This document shows, one piece after another, positions 1 to 5,204 of a DNA stretch of 5,204 bases. The DNA lies in assembly GCA_036396915.1 (NCBI GenBank), contig DASWJX010000206.1, forward strand, positions 1-5,204, written 5' to 3'. The notes below the pieces were generated by a model, which made no database searches, was not told where the DNA came from, and was given only the letters and a program-made list of their open reading frames with translations. Each line of letters starts with the position of its first letter. Within the stretch, counting starts at the first letter, position 1. Origin of the DNA: BM509 sp036396915 (GTDB lineage: Bacteria > Desulfobacterota > Desulfuromonadia > Desulfuromonadales > Geopsychrobacteraceae). Made by a program: the position numbers and the translations under genes.

Positions 1-78
1 CTTCTGCCGCCGGGTGTACTCGCGGGGTTCGCCCTCGTCGACGCCGCCGGGAGAAGTCTTCAGCCGCCGGGTATGTTC
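1..78 (-). repeat. Possible start of a 57-bp (19-codon) repeat in the hypothetical gene
   Basis: Bases 1-21 and 58-78 match at 17 of 21 positions with an offset of exactly 57 bp, which keeps the reading frame. At the protein level E-[HY]-T-R-R-x-K is repeated, with TSPGGVDEGEPR between the copies. Only one full unit and part of the next are visible, so whether this is a true tandem array is open. Confidence 0.4.
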
Positions 79-255
79 GGCCGGCGCTTCCTCCATCTCA
101 TCGGCCAGATCGACATCGTGTTCCGGATCTTTTGCGGAAAATGCCAGGTGATTGCGGCTCAAAAGACGTTTCATCGCACCTGGTGTGACCGCGAACAGAG
201 ACTTCGTGTCATCATGCATGTTCCAAAGTCGCTGCCATACGTTTGTACTCATCAT
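1..255 (-). CDS. Hypothetical hydrophilic protein, N-terminal 85 residues, runs off left edge
   Basis: I do not recognise this protein. The minus-strand frame is open from tandem ATG codons (253-255 and 250-252) to the window edge, with no stop. It begins MMSTNVWQRLWNMHDD. The visible part has no signal peptide or membrane segment and is strongly charged. It has a Trp-containing, possibly helical head, an acidic patch around residues 43-56, and a tail rich in Arg, Gly and Pro. E-H-T-R-R-L-K (60-66) recurs as E-Y-T-R-R-Q-K (79-85), 19 residues apart, which may open a repeat array. Support for a real gene comes from a purine-rich ribosome binding site 6 nt upstream and a sigma-54 promoter about 80 nt before the start. 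It lies downstream of the regulator's terminator, so it is a separate transcript and a natural target of that regulator (inference). Total length and function cannot be judged from this window. Confidence 0.72.
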   Translation of the reverse strand, partial: MMSTNVWQRLWNMHDDTKSLFAVTPGAMKRLLSRNHLAFSAKDPEHDVDLADEMEEAPAEHTRRLKTSPGGVDEGEPREYTRRQK

Positions 256-260
256 TACTC

Positions 261-266
261 TCTCCC
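261..266 (-). promoter_or_regulatory. Ribosome binding site of the hypothetical gene
   Basis: On the minus strand GGGAGA precedes the tandem ATG pair. The GGGAG core is 6 nt from the ATG at 255 and 9 nt from the ATG at 252, so either start could be used. The first is preferred only because it is outermost. This site is a main reason to treat the open frame at the left edge as a true gene start. Confidence 0.6.
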
Positions 267-345
267 GTCTGCAGGTCCGTCGCCGCTTATCCGCACAATC
301 AGGGACAACGGCTGTGGGTTTCGGTATCTAGCCGCAGCCAGTAAG

Positions 346-362
346 AGCAACGACGATGCCAA
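346..362 (-). promoter_or_regulatory. Sigma-54 (RpoN) -24/-12 promoter for the hypothetical gene
   Basis: The minus strand reads TTGGCATCGTCGTTGCT. This matches the sigma-54 consensus TTGGCACG-N4-TTGCW in TTGGCA and TTGCT. It has the required 10 nt between the invariant GG (359-360) and GC (347-348); only the C and G after TGGCA deviate. The predicted transcription start is near 335, leaving a leader of about 80 nt before the ATG at 255. The site lies between the terminator of a sigma-54 activator gene and the next gene in the same direction, which is the usual place for such a promoter. The motif and spacing are visible in the sequence; use by RpoN and control by the neighbouring regulator are inferred. 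Confidence 0.65.
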
Positions 363-450
363 ACAGAACAGGAGTTGAAAAACAACCCGGCGACAAGCGG
401 ATAAACAGCGTTATTCCGGCATGTTGTATACGGTGCGACAAAACAGCAGG

Positions 451-474
451 GCTTCAGGGAAGCGCTTGCAAGCG
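451..474. promoter_or_regulatory. Two adjacent inverted repeats, candidate enhancer (activator binding) sites
   Basis: GCTTC-AGG-GAAGC (451-463) is followed by the perfect 12-bp palindrome CGCTTGCAAGCG (463-474). Both dyads use GCTT/AAGC half-sites, and their centres are about 11.5 bp apart, roughly one helical turn. They lie about 120-135 bp upstream of the start predicted for the sigma-54 promoter, within the range usual for NtrC-type enhancer sites. Assignment to the regulator encoded at 606-1985 rests on position alone. The dyads could instead bind another protein or be chance; they lack the T-run of a terminator on either strand. Confidence 0.35.
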
Positions 475-484
475 GCCGGAAAAC

Positions 485-533
485 GAAAAAACGTCGCTCA
501 AAACTGGCCGGAATTGGCCGTTTTGCGCGACGT
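485..533 (-). terminator. Intrinsic terminator of the kinase/regulator unit
   Basis: A long inverted repeat pairs 491-497 with 527-533 (7 bp), 499-504 with 520-525 (6 bp) and 506-509 with 516-519 (4 bp, GGCC). It has one mismatch (498/526), one bulged base (505) and a 6-nt loop (510-515). Read on the minus strand, the stem runs straight into six T residues (491-486), then C-G and more T. The plus strand has no T-run after the stem, so termination is directional. It lies about 70 nt past the regulator stop codon and separates that transcript from the gene at the left edge. Confidence 0.88.
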
Positions 534-605
534 CTCAACGAAAAGCTGAATTCTTCGGTGTCCGAAACCGGAGTCACCAGCCGGCGGATTACCCTGCGGC
601 ACCGC

Positions 606-1985
<1,380 letters not shown>

Positions 1986-1995
1986 GGCTCTTCAA

Positions 1996-2001
1996 CTCCT
2001 C
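1996..2001 (-). promoter_or_regulatory. Ribosome binding site of the response regulator
   Basis: The minus strand has GAGGAG ending 10 nt before the ATG at 1985. The spacing is slightly long but acceptable, and it supports the start at MERILIVDDE, which is the proper beginning of a receiver domain. Confidence 0.6.
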
Positions 2002-2050
2002 GGATGCCGCATGCTCAACCGTGGTCTTCGACGACGGCGGACAGGGCCGG

Positions 2051-2080
2051 AATATACCCCTGGCGTATACAGGAAGGCAA
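2051..2080 (-). promoter_or_regulatory. Candidate sigma-70 promoter for the regulator, inside the kinase-regulator gap
   Basis: On the minus strand a -35-like TTGCCT (2080-2075; 4 of 6 to TTGACA) is separated by 18 bp from a -10-like TATATT (2056-2051; 5 of 6 to TATAAT). The predicted start near 2044 gives a leader of about 60 nt to the regulator ATG. The 213-bp gap is unusually long for a two-component pair and this motif would explain it, allowing expression of the regulator apart from the kinase. It is a motif match only. Confidence 0.4.
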
Positions 2081-2198
2081 GCAAAATGGTGGATTTTCGC
2101 CACCTGCGCGACCCCTTGAAGACTTCGATGCGCTTTTTCAAGACATCCGAAAGACGCTCGTGGCTGTTTTCGGCCGATTGCACTGGTGAGTCTGTGCG

Positions 2199-4700
2199 CT
2201 AGGCGGAGGCTTCGAGCGGAAACTCGATGACAAACAGCGTCCCCTGCCCGGGCTGACTCTCAACCTTGATGGTCCCGCCGTGATCGGAGATGATATTGTG
2301 ACTGATCGCCAGGCCGAGGCCGGTCCCCTGCCCCTTGCTGGTGTAGAAAGGCTCGAAAATCAGGGAGATTTTATCGGCTGCGATGCCGACCCCGGTATCG
2401 GCGACACTGACCGTCACGCTGTTGTTGCGTCTTTGCGCGGTCAGGGTCAGCACCCCGCCGTCCGGCATGGCATCGATGGCGTTGCTGAACAGGTTCAGGA
2501 AGACCTGCTTCAGGCGGCCGGCATCCAGGGCGAGCAACGGCAGCTTTGCATCGATGTGTTCTTCGATGCGGATGCCGCTGCGTTCGCACTGCTTGCGCAT
2601 CAGGAACAGGGAATCCTGCAAAACCTCCCGGACCTGTCCGGGCGCCAGCTTCAGTTCGGACATGGTCGAAAAATGCAGCAGCTCGCTGACCAGTCCTTCC
2701 AGCCGTTCCATCTCACCGAGCGCACGACGGATCAGCATCTGATCCTTTTCCTGGTTGAGCAGCCGGTCATGCAGCTCGTCGAGCAGCAGGCTGACGCCGG
2801 TTAACGGATTGCGGATTTCATGGGCAATCCCCGCCGACATCCGGCCCAGCGAAGCGAGGCGATCCATCCTGGCCACCTGCTCGCGCATATTGACCCGCTC
2901 GGTCAGATCCTCGACCGTCAACAGCCAGCCCGCCTGCTGCAAAAAGCTCAAGGGGAACAGCGCCAGACGGTAGGTCAACGGCCGGCCGGCGCGCTCCAGC
3001 GGCACATACTGCCGCCAGGGCCTGCTGTCCGCCTGCTGCAGCCCCGCCCGCAACGGCCCGGTCAGTTCCGGCCAGTCGACCATCAGCTCCTGCCAGCGGC
3101 TGGCCCCTTTCGGCCGCGGCAGATTCAGGATGCGGCAGGCCGGCCCGTTGACCGAGGTGATCCGACAGTCGGAGTCGATGGTCAAAATGCCGGTCTCGAT
3201 ATTCTCAAAGACGGTATTTTTGAAGTTGCGCTCGCGGATGATCTCATGGCGGGAACGCCGCAGCGCCTGCAGGGTCTGCAGCAACCGGCGCCGGCGCCGG
3301 TTCAGTTCGTTGACCATTTCGTTGAAGGAATCGGCCAGCATGCCGACCTCGTCATGCGAACTGACGACAACCCGGGCCGAGCTGTTGCCCCGCCGCATCT
3401 GCCGCGTCCCCTCCGTCAGCGAGAGCAGGGGCCGCACGATGCTGTTGGAAAGACCGTAGGCGGCCAGCACCACGAAAAAGACGGTCACCGAAATCACCAG
3501 CCAGGATTCACTGAGATACCTGGTGATCTCCTGGCGGATCAGCGAGCCGGTGGTCAGCGCCGGCAGATGGAAATTGCGTACCTCGGCGCCGATGGTGACG
3601 CCGCCGAAGATTCCGTAGCTCGCATAGTCGCCCCGATCATAGAAAATCGGCGCATACGCCATGATCTTCTGCGAGCCGCCGACGTTGGTGGTATCGGCAA
3701 CCCCCGACTCGCCACGTCTGACCGCTTCGGCGACCCTGGGATAGTTGGGATGGATAAAGCCCGCCTCAAGCAGGTTGAAGGGGATGCGTCCGGCGCGGAT
3801 CTCCGCTGCCATGGTCTGCTCGGTGTAGGCGGGAACCAGCTGTCCGTCCGGATCATAGCCGCGTATATCCCAGTATTTGGGATGAGCGATCATCCAGCCC
3901 TGGTCATCGAACATGAAGGCATAGTTGCCGCTGCCGTACGAGGGGAAGGCCACGTAGCGTTCCGCGGTCGGCGAGATATGCTGGGTAAACTCCATCAGAT
4001 GACGATGGTCGAGCGACAGGACCACAATCCCGGCCAATACTCCCCGCTCGTAGATCGGCGTCGAAAAGCGGATGACCCCGCGATACGGCGCCCCCTGAAC
4101 CGCCTCAAGGGGCGTTTCGGCCCCCTGCAACTGCTCGTCGCGACTGACATACCAGCCGTGCAGTCGCGAAACGGCGATCTCCCCCTGCCGCAGCCTGCTG
4201 GTCTTTGCAAAATAATCTTCACTGCGGTAGGTCGTGTTGGCGGGTAGCGAAACATTGCGCAGATGGTCCGACGGGCGGCCGTCGACAATGCGGATCCGTT
4301 CCTGACCGGCGGCATCGACGAAGGCCAGCTCGCTGTAGAGGAGCATCTTTTCCCGAACCTCGACCGGCGCATCGTTGCTGCCGCGGCGATACCAGACTTC
4401 GCGGACATGCGTCCGGCAGAAATCGAGATAGTCGCCCTGCTCCGCATCCAGCAGGGCCAGATCGAGCAGATCCCCTTCCACGGCCTGCAGAAAGTCGGAC
4501 ACCTCGCGCGCCACCATGTCGGCCCGCAGTTCGAGAGCCTGCGTCGCCTGGGCGTCCAGCGCTTCAGTGGTCCGCTGACGCAGCAGCTCCTCCACCAGCC
4601 GCAAACTGTGGTGCGAATTGACCAGCAGCAGCAGCAACGGGGCCAGAGACAAGATCAGAAAGGCGCCGAGCACCTTTTTATGCAGATTGATGCGCAACAT
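2199..4700 (-). CDS. Membrane sensor histidine kinase (Cache-type sensor, HAMP, PAS, HisKA, HATPase)
   Basis: This inner-membrane kinase should sense an extracytoplasmic signal and phosphorylate the regulator encoded downstream. A short basic N-terminus leads into membrane segment 1 (about 10-28), then an extracytoplasmic region of about 370 residues, then membrane segment 2 (about 399-417). The outer region looks like a double Cache (dCache) domain: Y-x-S-E-D-Y-F near 158-164, then TPIY and the strand GVLAGIVVLSLDHR, then AHPKYWDIRG, and finally APIFYDRG. HAMP follows (about 416-468, with IVRPL and DEVGMLADSFNEM), then a basic linker (R468-R472), a PAS domain (about 492-600), HisKA with H627 in AHEIRNPL, and HATPase with N740, DTGVGI (768-773), FEPFYTS (782-788) and GTGLGLAIS (792-800). 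All catalytic boxes are intact and there is no C-terminal receiver. The ligand cannot be predicted. The first ATG has no clear ribosome binding site; the frame upstream reaches a stop with no other start codon. Confidence 0.96.
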   Translation of the reverse strand: MLRINLHKKVLGAFLILSLAPLLLLLVNSHHSLRLVEELLRQRTTEALDAQATQALELRADMVAREVSDFLQAVEGDLLDLALLDAEQGDYLDFCRTHVREVWYRRGSNDAPVEVREKMLLYSELAFVDAAGQERIRIVDGRPSDHLRNVSLPANTTYRSEDYFAKTSRLRQGEIAVSRLHGWYVSRDEQLQGAETPLEAVQGAPYRGVIRFSTPIYERGVLAGIVVLSLDHRHLMEFTQHISPTAERYVAFPSYGSGNYAFMFDDQGWMIAHPKYWDIRGYDPDGQLVPAYTEQTMAAEIRAGRIPFNLLEAGFIHPNYPRVAEAVRRGESGVADTTNVGGSQKIMAYAPIFYDRGDYASYGIFGGVTIGAEVRNFHLPALTTGSLIRQEITRYLSESWLVISVTVFFVVLAAYGLSNSIVRPLLSLTEGTRQMRRGNSSARVVVSSHDEVGMLADSFNEMVNELNRRRRRLLQTLQALRRSRHEIIRERNFKNTVFENIETGILTIDSDCRITSVNGPACRILNLPRPKGASRWQELMVDWPELTGPLRAGLQQADSRPWRQYVPLERAGRPLTYRLALFPLSFLQQAGWLLTVEDLTERVNMREQVARMDRLASLGRMSAGIAHEIRNPLTGVSLLLDELHDRLLNQEKDQMLIRRALGEMERLEGLVSELLHFSTMSELKLAPGQVREVLQDSLFLMRKQCERSGIRIEEHIDAKLPLLALDAGRLKQVFLNLFSNAIDAMPDGGVLTLTAQRRNNSVTVSVADTGVGIAADKISLIFEPFYTSKGQGTGLGLAISHNIISDHGGTIKVESQPGQGTLFVIEFPLEASA
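3283..3302. repeat. Perfect 20-bp GC-rich palindrome inside the kinase gene
   Basis: A CCGGCG/CGCCGG array flanked by AA and TT is exactly its own reverse complement over 20 bp. It encodes the Asn-Arg run (residues 467-472) joining HAMP to the following helix, using alternating CGG and CGC codons. The coding content alone could produce it, so a regulatory role is not assumed. Confidence 0.6.
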
Positions 4701-4708
4701 GATCGCTG

Positions 4709-4737
4709 AGTATAGCGGAACGGCGGAAAAGGAGCAA
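4709..4737 (-). promoter_or_regulatory. Candidate sigma-70 promoter of the kinase gene, very close to the start codon
   Basis: On the minus strand TATACT (4714-4709; 5 of 6 to TATAAT) is preceded at 17 bp by TTGCTC (4737-4732; only 3 of 6 to TTGACA). Transcription would begin around 4702, that is 1-3 nt before the ATG at 4700, giving a leaderless or nearly leaderless message. The absence of a ribosome binding site before that ATG fits this. The weak -35 keeps confidence moderate. Confidence 0.4.
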
Positions 4738-4873
4738 AGTCGATGTTATTGCCATGCGCAGGGGGTCGGACGCTGCGGCCCGCATGTGCAGCCGGCTCCC
4801 GGAGCGGCCGGCAGGCGCCTGGAATAAGAGCCATCCCGGTCGGGAGCGCCCGGAGGAAGCCGCGGCAACAAAC

Positions 4874-5204
4874 CTACTTATTGCGGGCCACCACGTAATC
4901 GGCCAGATCGAACAGTGCGGTTCGTACCGCGCAGTCGGGGAAAATCCGCAGATGCTGCTTGGCCGCTGCCACCCGTTCGGCGGCCTTGAGGCGGGTATAT
5001 TCGATGCCGCCGGCGGCGGCGATCAGTTCGCAGATATAGTGCAGATCGGCTTCGGAGAGTTCCTCTTCCTCGATGATGCGGGCGATCTCCTGTTTCTGCC
5101 GCGCGTCGGCCCGGCTGCAGGCGTAAATCAGCGGCAGGGTCATCTTGCCCTCGGCCAGGTCATGCCCCTTGGCCTTGCCGAAGTCTTCCTGGTCCGCCAC
5201 GTAA
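4874..5204 (-). CDS. ispB: trans-Polyprenyl diphosphate synthase, C-terminal third (runs off right edge)
   Basis: This soluble enzyme extends farnesyl diphosphate with isopentenyl diphosphate units to make the long side chain of respiratory quinones. The 109 residues seen begin Y-V-A-D-Q-E-D-F-G-K and match the region just after the second Asp-rich motif of the family: F-G-K-x-x-G-x-D-L-x-E-G-K-x-T-L-P-L-I. A helical C-terminus follows, ending LADYVVARNK, as in IspB-type enzymes. The frame is open past 5204, so the gene starts outside the window, and both DDxxD motifs lie there. The normal length is about 320 residues. The symbol ispB is by family; chain length (octaprenyl or other) cannot be read from this part, and a menaquinone-type synthase is equally possible. 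It is separated by 173 bp from the kinase gene, which has its own candidate promoter, so a shared operon is not required. Confidence 0.92.
   Translation of the reverse strand, partial: YVADQEDFGKAKGHDLAEGKMTLPLIYACSRADARQKQEIARIIEEEELSEADLHYICELIAAAGGIEYTRLKAAERVAAAKQHLRIFPDCAVRTALFDLADYVVARNK

Larger units (their letters stand above)
256..605. other. 350-bp intergenic control region
   Basis: This stretch has no convincing coding sequence. Reading on the minus strand it holds, in order: the regulator's terminator (485-533), two GCTT/AAGC dyads (451-474), a short A-tract flanked by GTTG/CAAC (374-386), a sigma-54 promoter (346-362), a leader of about 80 nt and a ribosome binding site (261-266). 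Next to the regulator stop there is also a small TTCGG-TGT-CCGAA hairpin (554-566) without a T-run. Open frames of about 90-100 codons cross it on both strands. They pass through the terminator or overlap the regulator gene and lack family features, so they are not called. Confidence 0.7.

Noticed and set aside
374..386. A-tract flanked by GTTG/CAAC between the dyads and the sigma-54 promoter as an IHF site
   Set aside because: The sequence does not fit the IHF consensus well enough; at most a bendable A-tract.
299..577. 92-codon minus-strand frame in the intergenic region
   Set aside because: It reads through the intrinsic terminator and the sigma-54 promoter and resembles no protein; chance frame.
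1992..2183. 63-codon minus-strand frame between kinase and regulator
   Set aside because: GTG start without a ribosome binding site, no recognisable features, very basic tail, and it overlaps the candidate promoter of the regulator.
2820..4247. 475-codon open frame on the plus strand opposite the kinase
   Set aside because: It lies wholly antisense to a gene with all kinase motifs intact. It is rich in Arg, Gly, Pro and Gln with no recognisable domain, as expected from the complement of GC-rich codons.
4732..4757. TGGCA ... TTGC upstream of the kinase as a sigma-54 promoter
   Set aside because: The distance between GG and GC is 16 nt, not the required 10.
4791..4845. Hairpins in the 173-bp gap after the polyprenyl synthase: a GC-rich stem at 4791-4812, palindrome CAGGCGCCTG at 4812-4821, and TCCC-GGTC-GGGA at 4834-4845
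   Set aside because: None is followed by a proper T-run on the minus strand; the last has only CTCTTATT a few bases on. The synthase may end here, but the evidence for an intrinsic terminator is too weak to call.

Overview
The window looks like a GC-rich Gram-negative chromosome, most plausibly a deltaproteobacterium of the Desulfuromonas/Geobacter type. This is inferred from the gene style: a large Cache-PAS histidine kinase, an NtrC-family sigma-54 activator, and a long-chain polyprenyl diphosphate synthase next door. No rRNA or other phylogenetic marker is present. All supported genes lie on the minus strand, so the map reads from right to left.

Right edge (4874-5204): the C-terminal third of a trans-polyprenyl diphosphate synthase (IspB-like), which makes the quinone side chain. 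A 173-bp gap (4701-4873) follows, with a sigma-70-like promoter very close to the next start codon. Next is an 833-residue membrane sensor histidine kinase (2199-4700) with two membrane segments around a roughly 370-residue extracytoplasmic Cache-type sensor, then HAMP, PAS, HisKA and HATPase. After a 213-bp gap that carries its own candidate promoter comes the 459-residue NtrC-type response regulator (606-1985) with receiver, AAA+ and Fis-type HTH domains. A strong intrinsic terminator (485-533) closes this unit.

Left side (1-605): between the terminator and the next gene lie two adjacent GCTT/AAGC dyads (451-474) and a good -24/-12 sigma-54 promoter (346-362). They are followed by a ribosome binding site and the first 85 codons of an unrecognised hydrophilic protein that runs off the left edge (1-255). 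The layout of terminator, possible enhancer, sigma-54 promoter and gene suggests that the kinase/regulator pair controls this gene, and whatever follows it, in response to an unknown extracytoplasmic signal.

The main point of interest is this self-contained sigma-54 control circuit with an unrecognised target. The regulator also carries GAFTDA in place of GAFTGA in its sigma-54 contact loop. No mobile elements, CRISPR arrays, tRNA or rRNA genes were seen.
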